A stretch of 64,000 nucleotides of DNA from Pseudomonadota bacterium (GTDB taxonomy: Bacteria > Pseudomonadota > Gammaproteobacteria > Steroidobacterales > Steroidobacteraceae), in assembly GCA_021843755.1 (NCBI GenBank), contig JAKBWB010000005.1, positions 1-64,000 on the forward strand, in the 5' to 3' direction. The notes under the pieces were generated by a model. That model did no database searches. It was not told the DNA's origin and saw only the letters and a list, made by a program, of their open reading frames with translations. Of the stretch, positions 47,260 through 55,610 are shown one piece after another; position 1 is the stretch's first letter, and every line of letters begins with the position of its first letter. Made by a program: the position numbers and the translations under genes.

Positions 47260-50200
47260 ACGTTCTCGATCCGCCCGTCCCGGGTGCCGTCAGGCGACAC
47301 CTGCGCTGGCACCACCTGCATGGCAGCGCCGCCGCCCTTGCGCTTGCGGAAGCCGCCCGCGCCGACGAAAAGCTCTACGTCATCGTGACCGACGCGGCGC
47401 GGCAGCTGGCGCGCTTGAGCGCCGAGCTCGCCTTCTTCGCCCCTGTGCGGGTGCCGCTGCTCACCTTCCCCGACTGGGAAGTGCTGCCGTACGATCTGTT
47501 TTCTCCCCACCCGGACATCGTCTCGGAACGTCTGCGCACGCTGTACGAGCTGCCGCGGATGCGCCACGGCTGCCTGATCGTCACGGTCGATACGCTCATG
47601 CAGCGCCTGCCGCCCCAGCAGTACGTGCAGGCGCGCGCTTTTCAGTTCGCCCGCGGAGAACAGCTCGATCTGGAGCCGTTCCGCGCGCGGCTGATCGAGG
47701 CCGGCTACGCCAGTGTCAGTCAGGTACACAGCCCCGGCGAGTTTGCGGTGCGCGGCTCCCTGTTCGACGTCTATCCCATGGGCGCTCCCGAGCCGCTGCG
47801 CGTCGATCTGTTCGACGCGCAGATCGAGGCCATCCGCAGCTTCGACCCCGATACCCAACGCTCGCTGCAGCCCATCGAGCGCGTGCAGCTGCTGCCGGCG
47901 CGGGAGCTGCCGCTCGATGCCGAGGCCGTCAGGGATTTCCGCCGGCGCTTCCGCACCCGCTTCGAGGGCGACCCGATGCACTCGAGCATCTATCGAGGCG
48001 TCTCGGCAGGCCTCGCGCCGGCGGGCGTGGAGTTCTACCTGCCGCTGTTTTTCGAGCGGACTGCGACGCTGTTCGATTATCTGCCCGCCAACGCCGTCAT
48101 CGTGCGCGATGTGGCCCTGCCGGAGGCCCTCGAGCGGGCCTGGCGGCAGATCGAATCACGCTACGAGGAGCGGCGCCATGACATCGAGCGCCCGATACTG
48201 GCGCCGGCGGAGCTGTTTCTCGACCCCGACTCACTCGCCACGCAGCTCGAGCGCTTCGCCGCCGTGACGCTCGAGCGCCCGCAAGAGCCCATCGAGCCCG
48301 GACCAGGGGTCTTCGCCACGCGCGAGCCGCCGGATTTGCGCATCGACACGCGCGCCGAACGGCCGCTCGCGCCGCTGGAGGCCTTCCTCGGGCAGCTCGG
48401 CGGCCGAGCGCTGATCGCGGCCGATTCGCCCGGCCGGCGCGAGGTCCTGCAGGAACAGCTGCGCGCCCACGGGCATCCGTTCGAGACGGTCGCCGACTGG
48501 GAGACCTTCCTCGCCGCGCGCGCCCCGCTCGCGCTCACCGTGGCGCCCGATCTGGCCGGCCTGTGGGTGAGCGACCCGCCGCTCGCGATCATCGCCGAAT
48601 CGCAGTTGTTCGGGGCCCGCGCCCCCCAGCAGCGGCGGCGCGCGCGCGCCGCGGCCGATCCGCACGCGGTGCTGCGCGACTTGCAGGACCTCAATCCCGG
48701 CGCGCCCGTGGTGCACGAGCAGTACGGTGTCGGGCGCTACGTCGGGCTGCAGCCGATGGAGGTCGCCGGCGAGGCCGGCGAGTTCCTGGTGTTGGAATAT
48801 CTGGGCGGCGATCGGATCTACGTGCCGGTGCAGTCGCTGCATCTGGTCACGCGCTATACCGGCGCGGCGGCCGAGAGCGCGCCGCTGCACAAGCTCGGCA
48901 CCGATCAGTGGTCCAAGGCCCGCAAGCGCGCCGCCGAGCAGATCCGCGACATCGCCGCCGAGTTGCTCGACCTGTATGCGCGGCGCAAGGCGCACCGGGG
49001 CGTGAAGCTGGCGGTCAACGAGGCCGACTATCGCGCCTTCGCCGAGGCGTTTCCCTTCGAGGAGACGCTCGATCAGTCCCAGGCGATCGCCCAGGTGCTC
49101 GCCGATCTGCAGAGCGAGCGGCCCATGGACCGCATCGTCTGCGGCGATGTCGGCTTCGGCAAGACCGAGGTGGCCATGCGCGCGGCATTCGCCGCGGTGC
49201 AATCGGGCAAGCAGGTCGCGGTGCTCGCCCCCACGACGCTGCTCGCGCAGCAGCACCTGACCAACTTCCGCGACCGCTTCGCCGACTGGCCGGTGCGCAT
49301 CGAGAGCCTCTCGCGCTTCGGCAACGCCAAGGAAACCCAGGCGACGCTCGCGGGGCTGGAGCGCGGCAGCGTCGACATCGTGATCGCCACGCACCGCCTG
49401 CTGCATGCGCACGCGCGGTTCAAGGATCTCGGGCTGCTGATCGTCGATGAGGAGCAGCGCTTCGGCGTGCGCGACAAGGAGCGCCTGCAGGCCCTGCGCG
49501 CCAACGTGCACGTGCTGACGCTCACCGCAACTCCGATCCCGCGCACGCTCAACATGACGCTCGGCGGCCTGCGCGACCTGTCGCTGATCACCACACCGCC
49601 GGCCCAGCGCCTGGCGATCAAGACCTTCCTCATCGAGTGGCACGGACCGACGTTGCGCGAGGCGGTGCTGCGCGAGCTGCGCCGCGGCGGGCAGATCTAC
49701 TTCGTGCACAACGAGATCCGCACCATCGAGAAGATCGGCGCGGACCTCGCGCGGCTGATTCCCGAGGCGAGCCTGCGCGTCGGTCACGGCCAGATGCGCG
49801 AGCGGGATCTCGAGCGGCTGATGGTGGACTTCTACCACCGCCGCTTCGATCTGCTGCTGTGCACCACCATCATCGAAAGCGGCATCGACGTACCGACCGC
49901 CAACACGATCATCATCGACCGCGCCGATCACATGGGGCTCGCGCAGCTGCATCAGCTGCGCGGCCGGGTCGGGCGCTCGCATCACCGCGCCTATGCCTAC
50001 CTCATCGCCCCGCCACGGCGCGCCTTGAGCGCCGATGCCGCCAAGCGCCTCGAGGCAATCGAGTCGATGGAAGAGCTCGGCGCCGGCTTCGCCCTCGCCA
50101 CGCACGATCTGGAGATTCGCGGCGCCGGTGAGCTGCTCGGCGAGGCGCAAAGCGGGCAGATGTCGGAAATCGGACTGGCGATGTATCTCGATCTGCTCGC

Positions 50201-50705
50201 CGAGGCGGTCGCGGCCCTCAAGGCGGGACGCGAGCCGGATCTCGAGCGGCCGCTGGCGGCGGCCACGGAGGTCGAAATGCGACTGCCGGCGTTGCTCCCC
50301 GAGGCATACATCGGGGACGTGCATGTGCGGCTCGGCTTGTACAAGCGCATCGCCGCGGCCGAGAACGCCGATGCGCTCGATGCGCTCAGCGCCGAGATCT
50401 ACGATCGCTTCGGTCCCCTGCCCGATCCCGCCCAGCGCCTGTTGCGGATTGCGAGACTGAAACTGTCCGCCCGCGCACTGGGCATCCGGCGCCTGGACCT
50501 CGGCCCGCAGGGCGGCATGGTGCTGTTCGAGGAGCGCACCGCCGTCAACCCGGCGACGCTGGTGAAGCTGATGCAGCGCTCGCCCCGTGAGTACCGGCTG
50601 GACGGATCGATGAAGCTGCGCATCTGGCGCCCCATGCCCGATGAGGCGGCGCGCTTCGAGTTCGCCGGTGTGCTGCTGAAACATCTGGGAGGCAAGGCGG
50701 GCTAG
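47256..50705 (+). CDS. mfd: Transcription-repair coupling factor Mfd
   Basis: Mfd removes stalled RNA polymerase and recruits UvrA to lesions. The product has 1149 residues. UvrB-like domains 1-3 begin LTFPDWEVLPYDLFSPHPDIVSERL, and the RNAP-interacting domain contains VVHEQYGVGRYVGLQPMEV. The translocase has Walker A GDVGFGKTEVAMRA, DEEQ box IVDEEQRFGV, and the TRG-type GRVGRSHHRAYAYLI motif. Domain 7 follows. The start is a TTG at 47256 whose TTGA overlaps the cyclase stop; no ATG or GTG is better placed. Confidence 0.97.
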   Translation: MNVLDPPVPGAVRRHLRWHHLHGSAAALALAEAARADEKLYVIVTDAARQLARLSAELAFFAPVRVPLLTFPDWEVLPYDLFSPHPDIVSERLRTLYELPRMRHGCLIVTVDTLMQRLPPQQYVQARAFQFARGEQLDLEPFRARLIEAGYASVSQVHSPGEFAVRGSLFDVYPMGAPEPLRVDLFDAQIEAIRSFDPDTQRSLQPIERVQLLPARELPLDAEAVRDFRRRFRTRFEGDPMHSSIYRGVSAGLAPAGVEFYLPLFFERTATLFDYLPANAVIVRDVALPEALERAWRQIESRYEERRHDIERPILAPAELFLDPDSLATQLERFAAVTLERPQEPIEPGPGVFATREPPDLRIDTRAERPLAPLEAFLGQLGGRALIAADSPGRREVLQEQLRAHGHPFETVADWETFLAARAPLALTVAPDLAGLWVSDPPLAIIAESQLFGARAPQQRRRARAAADPHAVLRDLQDLNPGAPVVHEQYGVGRYVGLQPMEVAGEAGEFLVLEYLGGDRIYVPVQSLHLVTRYTGAAAESAPLHKLGTDQWSKARKRAAEQIRDIAAELLDLYARRKAHRGVKLAVNEADYRAFAEAFPFEETLDQSQAIAQVLADLQSERPMDRIVCGDVGFGKTEVAMRAAFAAVQSGKQVAVLAPTTLLAQQHLTNFRDRFADWPVRIESLSRFGNAKETQATLAGLERGSVDIVIATHRLLHAHARFKDLGLLIVDEEQRFGVRDKERLQALRANVHVLTLTATPIPRTLNMTLGGLRDLSLITTPPAQRLAIKTFLIEWHGPTLREAVLRELRRGGQIYFVHNEIRTIEKIGADLARLIPEASLRVGHGQMRERDLERLMVDFYHRRFDLLLCTTIIESGIDVPTANTIIIDRADHMGLAQLHQLRGRVGRSHHRAYAYLIAPPRRALSADAAKRLEAIESMEELGAGFALATHDLEIRGAGELLGEAQSGQMSEIGLAMYLDLLAEAVAALKAGREPDLERPLAAATEVEMRLPALLPEAYIGDVHVRLGLYKRIAAAENADALDALSAEIYDRFGPLPDPAQRLLRIARLKLSARALGIRRLDLGPQGGMVLFEERTAVNPATLVKLMQRSPREYRLDGSMKLRIWRPMPDEAARFEFAGVLLKHLGGKAG

Positions 50706-50725
50706 CTTCGATTAGACTTCAGCGG

Positions 50726-51415
50726 ATGAAGTACCGACTCGCAACGGCTTTGCTGCTGCTCGTAGCGCTCGCCGGGCCGCTTGCGGCCACCGCGCACGGC
50801 ACAACACCCCCGCTCCAGGCGCACCCGGGCATCAGCGCCCATCGAGCCGGCTCGAGCGCCCGGGCCCCGGCGGCCAAACCGGCCCAGTATCATCGCGAGT
50901 ACTACGTCGAGATCATCGTGTTCCGCACGCTCACGGCGCTCGGCAGTCCCGAGGACTGGCAGGCGGAGGTCAACATGGCGCCGACCGTCAGCGGCGGCGA
51001 GGCGCCGACCGGCACCGGTGTCGGTCATCTGGTGCGTATCGAGCCGCCCTCGGCGTACAAGCTCGACCCCCTCTGGAGCCGCCTGCGCGAGAGCGCCGAC
51101 TATCACCCCGTGGTCCACCTGGCGTGGATTCAGACGGCGAGCGATTGGGGCACGCACGCGGGCTTCAACCTCAAGGAACTCGGCGTCCAGGTGCCGGGCC
51201 TGCGCGGCCTGATCTACCTGGAGCGCGGGGTGTACCTGCACCTCGGCCTCGCCCTCGATTACACCATGCAGCACCCGCCGCCGGGGCTCGATGCCGCCCC
51301 CGGCACCACCTTCGTGATGAACGAGACGCGCCGGGTGCTCTTCTATCAACGCAACTACTACGACAATCCGGCCTTCGGCGTGATCGCGCTGGTGCTGCCG
51401 GTCAAGCATTCGTAA
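50726..51415 (+). CDS. csiV: CsiV family periplasmic protein
   Basis: This 229-residue exported protein has a signal peptide (MKYRLATALLLLVALAGPLAATA). The mature part contains YYVEIIVFRTLTALGSPEDW and a C-terminal RRVLFYQRNYYDNPAFGVIALVLPV stretch, which match CsiV. CsiV was described in Vibrio cholerae as a factor needed to sense D-amino acids and for peptidoglycan-binding; its gene lies next to mfd there too. It starts 20 bases after mfd and is probably cotranscribed with it. Confidence 0.85.
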   Translation: MKYRLATALLLLVALAGPLAATAHGTTPPLQAHPGISAHRAGSSARAPAAKPAQYHREYYVEIIVFRTLTALGSPEDWQAEVNMAPTVSGGEAPTGTGVGHLVRIEPPSAYKLDPLWSRLRESADYHPVVHLAWIQTASDWGTHAGFNLKELGVQVPGLRGLIYLERGVYLHLGLALDYTMQHPPPGLDAAPGTTFVMNETRRVLFYQRNYYDNPAFGVIALVLPVKHS

Positions 51416-51665
51416 GCGCTGAGGAATCGCGCGCTCGGCACGCCGTCCGTGTTCGCTTGCGGGACTCCACGCGGGCGCGAGCCCGCGCTCGGCGGCCACA
51501 CCCAGCGCTTCGGCAGCAGATCCTCCAGGATATACAGCGTCGAAGATCACACCGGGCCCGGACTCCTGCGCCGGCGCGGGGAATAGCCGATCGAGGCGGC
51601 AAGTTTCAGGTGAACTCACATGTGTGGTAACACGTCACTCGACATGCGCTCTATCGGAGGTCCCT
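51416..51665. other. Intergenic region between csiV and the MazEF-like module
   Basis: These 250 bases hold no gene I can recognise. A 7-base hairpin (CGCGGGC at 51470-51476, GCCCGCG at 51481-51487) may end the mfd-csiV transcript, but lacks a T tract. The right half is less GC-rich and includes a GGAGG ribosome-binding site at 51656-51660 for the antitoxin gene. Short frames on both strands look like noise. Confidence 0.5.
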
Positions 51666-51890
51666 ATGTCATCGGCTCACGATACGCACAGCAAGACGAC
51701 CCGCCACCGAGCGCGGATGCGCGCCGCCGGGTTGCGGCCGGTCCAGTTCTGGGTGCCGGACACGCGTACCCCGGAATTCGCGGCGCTCGTGCGCAGCCAG
51801 TGCCGAAGCCTGAAGGGTGCCCCTGAGGAAGCCGAGGTGTTGCGCTTCACGGAGGAGGCCGCATCCGAGATTGAGGGCTGGGAGGAATGA
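51666..51890 (+). CDS. Antitoxin of a MazEF-like module (DUF3018 type)
   Basis: This 74-residue protein (MSSAHDTHSKTTRHRARMRAA) matches the DUF3018 antitoxin family, with GLRPVQFWVPDTRTPEFAALVRSQCRSL and an acidic tail (EEAASEIEGWEE). The GLRPVQ stretch is the ribbon-helix-helix-like DNA-binding part and the tail is expected to wrap the toxin. The ribosome-binding site GGAGG lies 5 bases upstream. The stop overlaps the toxin start (ATGA at 51887-51890), so the pair is coupled. The region is flanked by a broken permease gene. Confidence 0.88.
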   Translation: MSSAHDTHSKTTRHRARMRAAGLRPVQFWVPDTRTPEFAALVRSQCRSLKGAPEEAEVLRFTEEAASEIEGWEE

Positions 51891-52210
51891 CCCAGCGCGG
51901 CGACCTGGTGAGGGTTTCCTTGCCAGGAGACTACGGCAAGCCGCGACCCGCCTTGGTCGTTCAATCGGACCTGCTGGACCCGTTGGACAGGGTAGTGCTA
52001 TGCCCGCTGACCAGCGCCCTGCGCAATGCGGCCTTTCGGGTCACCGTCGAGCCGAATCCGTCCAATGGCCTGCGCGCGCTCTCGCAGATCATGGTGGACA
52101 AGCTCGCAACGCTGCCGCGAGCCAAAGTCAGTGAGCCGTTCGGCCATCTGGATGACGAGAGAATGAAGGCGATAGACAGAGCACTGCTGCTGGTCATTGG
52201 CGTCATCTGA
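51887..52210 (+). CDS. MazF/PemK-family endoribonuclease toxin
   Basis: This 107-residue protein is a MazF/PemK/CcdB-fold toxin. RGDLVRVSLPGDYGKPRPALVVQSDLLDPLDRVVLCPLTS has the conserved PRPALVV strand and the following Ser/Thr loop. The C-terminal ALSQIMVDKLATLPRAKVSEPFG carries the usual IMVDKL strand. Relatives cleave mRNA at short sequence motifs. The frame is full-length and looks intact, so the module is probably functional. Specificity is unknown. Confidence 0.9.
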   Translation: MTQRGDLVRVSLPGDYGKPRPALVVQSDLLDPLDRVVLCPLTSALRNAAFRVTVEPNPSNGLRALSQIMVDKLATLPRAKVSEPFGHLDDERMKAIDRALLLVIGVI

Positions 52211-52258
52211 CCGTCATGCCCGTATCTTCCGACACGGATCCCCCTCTTGACTGCGCGA

Positions 52259-52292
52259 GTGACCATCCCCCGCTTTGCGCGAGGATGGTTAC
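52259..52292 (+). terminator. Hairpin downstream of the toxin gene
   Basis: GTGACCATCC (52259-52268) and GGATGGTTAC (52283-52292) form a 10-base stem with one G-T wobble and a 14-base loop, 48 bases past the toxin stop. It could end the module's transcript; there is no T tract. Confidence 0.4.
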
Positions 52293-52324
52293 TTGCTGTG
52301 GGCAATTCCCAAGAGGTTGATCAG

Positions 52325-52420
52325 TTAGCGAGTACTGCGGGAACACGCGGATACGACCGTGAGCGTCGTTCGCGCCTTGCGCCGCGTCAGCCCCGCCCAC
52401 ACCTGGTACAGGAACTTCAC
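52325..52420 (-). pseudogene. Truncated ABC permease (third permease of the efflux operon)
   Basis: A GTG at 52420, 19 bases after the stop of the previous permease and preceded by GGTGAG, opens a frame of only 31 residues. It starts (M)KFLYQVWAGLTRRKARTTLT, matching the start of the first permease (MKFLHLIWAALARHKTRTAFT) at 11-12 of the first 24 positions. Likeness ends after VVSA, and a TAA follows 6 codons later. So about 25 codons of a third MacB-like permease survive; the rest is missing and unrelated sequence with the MazEF-like module lies in its place. Confidence 0.75.
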
Positions 52421-52439
52421 CGCGCGCTCACCGTTGCCG

Positions 52440-53750
52440 CTACAGCTCCCGCAATCCGTCCGTGACCGGCATGCGCGCGGCGCGCATCGCCGGGAACAGG
52501 CCGCCGACGAACCCGATCACCAGCGCCCATTTCAATCCCGCGCCGATCAGCCGGGGCGTGATGCGGAACTGGAAGATCACCGCGCCGAAATTCGGACCCA
52601 GCGTCGAGGCGGTGAAGTGGCGGAACAGCAGCCAAGCGATGAGCGCCCCCAGCACACCGCCGGCGAGCGCGAGCAGCAACGTCTCGCTGAGGACCGAGAA
52701 CACGACCACCCCGCCGCGGAACCCGATCGCCCGCAGCGTGGCCACCTCGCGCGTGCGCGCCGCCACGGCCGCATACATGCTGTTCAGCGCGCCGGCGACC
52801 GCGCCGATGGCCATGATGACCGCTACCGTCGTGGCCAGGATGCCGATGATGCGGGTCATGCCCTTGGACTGGCTGGCATAGTAGGCTTTCGTCGTCTGCG
52901 CCTGCACCTTCAGGCGCGGATCGCTCGCCAGCGCGGCCTTGAAGGCCTCGAACGCCCGCGCACCGGTCAGCCGCACCGTCACCGACTGCACGCTGCTGCC
53001 GCGGTGAAACGCGGTGCCGATCACGTTGACGTCGCCCCAGAGTTCCGAGTCGTGCGCGCCAGCGTGCGCGAATTCCCCCACGATCTTCCACGGCTGGCCG
53101 TTGATCCTGATCGTCGAGCCGACCGAGGTGTGCGCGAACTCCCGCGCCGCGTTCCTGCCGACGATGAGCTCGCGCATCCCGGTCCGGAAACGCCTGCCGG
53201 CGATGATCTTCACCCGCGGGCGCACCGCCCAGACCTGCGGGCCCACACCGCGGATCTGCACCAATGCCTCGTGTCCCCCTCGCTTCGAGAGCGACGCCGA
53301 CGCGACCACCTCCGCAGACACCAGCGGCTCGCCGCGGGCATTGCGGGCAACCTGCGGCATCTGCCCGATGAGCATCACGCTGCGCTGATCGAGGTTCGAG
53401 GTGGCCTCGGTGAGCGCGCCGTTGCGCAACACGATGGCCCGCCGTTGGCTGCCCGTCGCGCGGAAAGTTGCCTCGTAGCCCCGGCCCATGGCAAGCAGCG
53501 CCACCAGGACGCCGACGACGCCCGCGATGCCGAGGACCACCACCGAGGCGCTGCCCCAGCGCTGCGGCAGCGTGGACATCCCCGAGGCGGTCACCGAGCC
53601 GGTCTGCCGCCCGGCGCGCGTACCGGCGAGCCACACCAGCAGCAGCGCCGCGAGCCCCGCAATCCCGAGCCAGGGCAACAGGACGACCGCCGCGACCCCG
53701 AGCACGAGGGCCACCAGGACGCCCGCCGCGGACCATGTCTTGTTCAGCAT
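52440..53750 (-). CDS. MacB-like ABC transporter permease (FtsX fold), second
   Basis: This 436-residue permease has two to three N-terminal TM helices (VLVALVLGVAAVVLLPWLGIAGLAALLLVW and ASVVVLGIAGVVGVLVALLAMG). The periplasmic MacB domain contains QVWAVRPRVKIIAGRRF and a WKIVGEFAHAG strand. Three C-terminal TM helices follow, with the coupling segment RTREVATLRAIGFRGGVVVFSVLSE. It lies 10 bases after the first permease. The extra N-terminal helix pair is unlike the first permease, so the two are probably a heterodimer. Confidence 0.92.
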   Translation of the reverse strand: MLNKTWSAAGVLVALVLGVAAVVLLPWLGIAGLAALLLVWLAGTRAGRQTGSVTASGMSTLPQRWGSASVVVLGIAGVVGVLVALLAMGRGYEATFRATGSQRRAIVLRNGALTEATSNLDQRSVMLIGQMPQVARNARGEPLVSAEVVASASLSKRGGHEALVQIRGVGPQVWAVRPRVKIIAGRRFRTGMRELIVGRNAAREFAHTSVGSTIRINGQPWKIVGEFAHAGAHDSELWGDVNVIGTAFHRGSSVQSVTVRLTGARAFEAFKAALASDPRLKVQAQTTKAYYASQSKGMTRIIGILATTVAVIMAIGAVAGALNSMYAAVAARTREVATLRAIGFRGGVVVFSVLSETLLLALAGGVLGALIAWLLFRHFTASTLGPNFGAVIFQFRITPRLIGAGLKWALVIGFVGGLFPAMRAARMPVTDGLREL

Positions 53751-53760
53751 GAGCCCTCCG

Positions 53761-54915
53761 TCACCGCCCCGCCAAGGCGTTCACGATGGAAAGCCGCATG
53801 CCGCGGCGCGCGGGCAACGCCCCAACCACCAGTCCGATCGCGACCATCGCGATGACGCCGCGCAGCCAGATCGCCGCGCCCACCGGCATCATCGGCAGCT
53901 GCCCGCCGATGCGCACCTGCAAGGCATGCACCGTAGCGGCCGCGAGCGCCAGCCCGAGCGCCCCGCCGAGCACCACCAGCAGCACCGATTCGGCGAGCAC
54001 CAGCGAGAGCACCGTGCGGTTGGAGAAGCCGAGCGTCTTCAGCACCGCCAACTCCGGTGTGCGCTCCCGCACCGCCTGCGCCATGGTGTTGCCCGTCAAG
54101 AGCAGCAGGGTGAAGAACACCGCCCCCATGACGGCGCTGACGATCAGCCCGAAGTCCACGTACTGACTGTAGAAATCCGCCGCGAAGGCGCTCGCGGTCT
54201 GCGTCCGGGTCTGGTGGCCGGAGTTCCCCGAGAGCGCGTCGATCGCGCCGGCGATGCGGCCCGCCTGCCGCGGATGGGCGATCTGCTCGACGTACCACCC
54301 CACCGTGCCTTTGCCGAACAGAGCCGCCTCGTCGAAATAGCGCCAGCGGAAGAAAAGCTGCTGCTCCATCAGCGGCCTAGCGCTATGGTAGATGCCCACG
54401 ATGTCGAACATCCAGGTGTACGAGCCGCTCTTGCGCGGATAGATCATGGCCTTGATCGGGATCTGATCGCCCACCTTCCAGTGAAACCGCCGGGCGAGCG
54501 CCGCCCCGATGATCGCGCCGGTCTGCGTCGCAGCGAATGCCCGGCGCGCCGCGGGGGAGAGCTTCAGGCTCGTACGCAGATCCCAGAAGTTGCGCGGCAC
54601 CGCGAACACGCTGATGAAGTTGTTCGGCTTGCGGTACGTGCCCCCGAAGAACGTTTCGCTCGTCACCACCTGCACGCCCGGCACCGCGCGGATCTGATTT
54701 TCCAGGCTGAGCGGCAGCGAGGTCGTCAGTCCCGACTTGGACACCGTGATCAGCCGGTGGGCCGCATTGATGCTGTGGCCCACTTGAGTGAACACGCTGT
54801 TGACCGATTCGAGCAGCCCGAACAGCAGGAACGCCGCCACCACCGACAGCAGCGTGAAGGCCGTCCGGGTCTTGTGGCGCGCAAGCGCCGCCCAGATCAG
54901 GTGCAGGAATTTCAT
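53761..54915 (-). CDS. MacB-like ABC transporter permease (FtsX fold), first
   Basis: This 384-residue permease begins MKFLHLIWAALARHKTRTAF, then the first TM helix (LLSVVAAFLLFGLLESVN). A periplasmic domain and three C-terminal TM helices follow, with ERTPELAVLKTLGFSNRTVLSLVLAESVLL as the coupling helix. It overlaps the ATPase gene by 4 bases and precedes the second permease by 10 bases. Substrate is unknown. Confidence 0.93.
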   Translation of the reverse strand: MKFLHLIWAALARHKTRTAFTLLSVVAAFLLFGLLESVNSVFTQVGHSINAAHRLITVSKSGLTTSLPLSLENQIRAVPGVQVVTSETFFGGTYRKPNNFISVFAVPRNFWDLRTSLKLSPAARRAFAATQTGAIIGAALARRFHWKVGDQIPIKAMIYPRKSGSYTWMFDIVGIYHSARPLMEQQLFFRWRYFDEAALFGKGTVGWYVEQIAHPRQAGRIAGAIDALSGNSGHQTRTQTASAFAADFYSQYVDFGLIVSAVMGAVFFTLLLLTGNTMAQAVRERTPELAVLKTLGFSNRTVLSLVLAESVLLVVLGGALGLALAAATVHALQVRIGGQLPMMPVGAAIWLRGVIAMVAIGLVVGALPARRGMRLSIVNALAGR

Positions 54916-55604
54916 GCGACCACCGGCTCGCTCTCGACCAGGGTGCCCTTGTCCAGCTGCAAAATGCGGCTGGCGTGCTCGGCGGCCTTCGGATCGTGCG
55001 TGACCATGACGATCGTCTTGCCGTGCTCGCGATTGAGCCGTTGCAGCAGCGTCAGGACTTCTTCGGCCGACTGGCGGTCGAGGTCGCCCGTCGGCTCGTC
55101 ACACACCAGCAGCGTCGGATCGGACACGATGGCGCGGGCAATGGCCACGCGCTGCTGCTGTCCGCCGGAGAGCTCCCCGGGCTTGTGCGTGGCACGATCG
55201 GCAAGCCCGACCAGCTGCAGCGCCACGCCGGCGTTGCGCCGGCGCTGGCTGCCGGACAGCTTGGTCAGCAGCAGCGGCAGCTCCACGTTGCGCTGCGCCG
55301 AGAGCATGGGCAACAGGTTGTAGAACTGGAACACGAACCCGACGTGCGTGGCGCGCCAGCGCGCGAGCGCCCCCTGCCCGAGCTGATCGATGCGCTCGCC
55401 GGCGACCGCGAGCGTGCCCTCGGTCGGGCTGTCCAGTCCGCCGATGAGGTTCAGCAGCGTTGTCTTGCCCGAGCCGGAGGGACCCATCAGCGCCACGAAT
55501 TCTCCCTGGACAACATCGAGGTTGATGTGATGCAGCACCTCGATGCGCTGCCGGCCCCGTTGATACACCTTGCTCAGGGAGCGGATCTGGACCAATGCGC
55601 TCAT
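54912..55604 (-). CDS. ABC transporter ATP-binding protein (MacB/LolD type)
   Basis: This 230-residue ATPase has Walker [19 protein letters not shown] near 41-58, the Q loop FVFQFYNLLPMLSAQRNVELPLLL, and signature ELSGGQQQRVAIARAI. Walker B is LLVCDEPTGDLD, and the H loop is MVTHDP. It belongs to the MacB/LolD/FtsE group that pairs with FtsX-fold permeases. It lies 6 bases after the adaptor gene and overlaps the first permease. Confidence 0.95.
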   Translation of the reverse strand: MSALVQIRSLSKVYQRGRQRIEVLHHINLDVVQGEFVALMGPSGSGKTTLLNLIGGLDSPTEGTLAVAGERIDQLGQGALARWRATHVGFVFQFYNLLPMLSAQRNVELPLLLTKLSGSQRRRNAGVALQLVGLADRATHKPGELSGGQQQRVAIARAIVSDPTLLVCDEPTGDLDRQSAEEVLTLLQRLNREHGKTIVMVTHDPKAAEHASRILQLDKGTLVESEPVVA

Positions 55605-55610
55605 GACACC

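Noticed and set aside
51402-51619. Possible gene remnants on the minus strand between csiV and the antitoxin gene
   Set aside because: Two frames give short peptides with no recognisable family likeness; composition fits non-coding GC-rich DNA.
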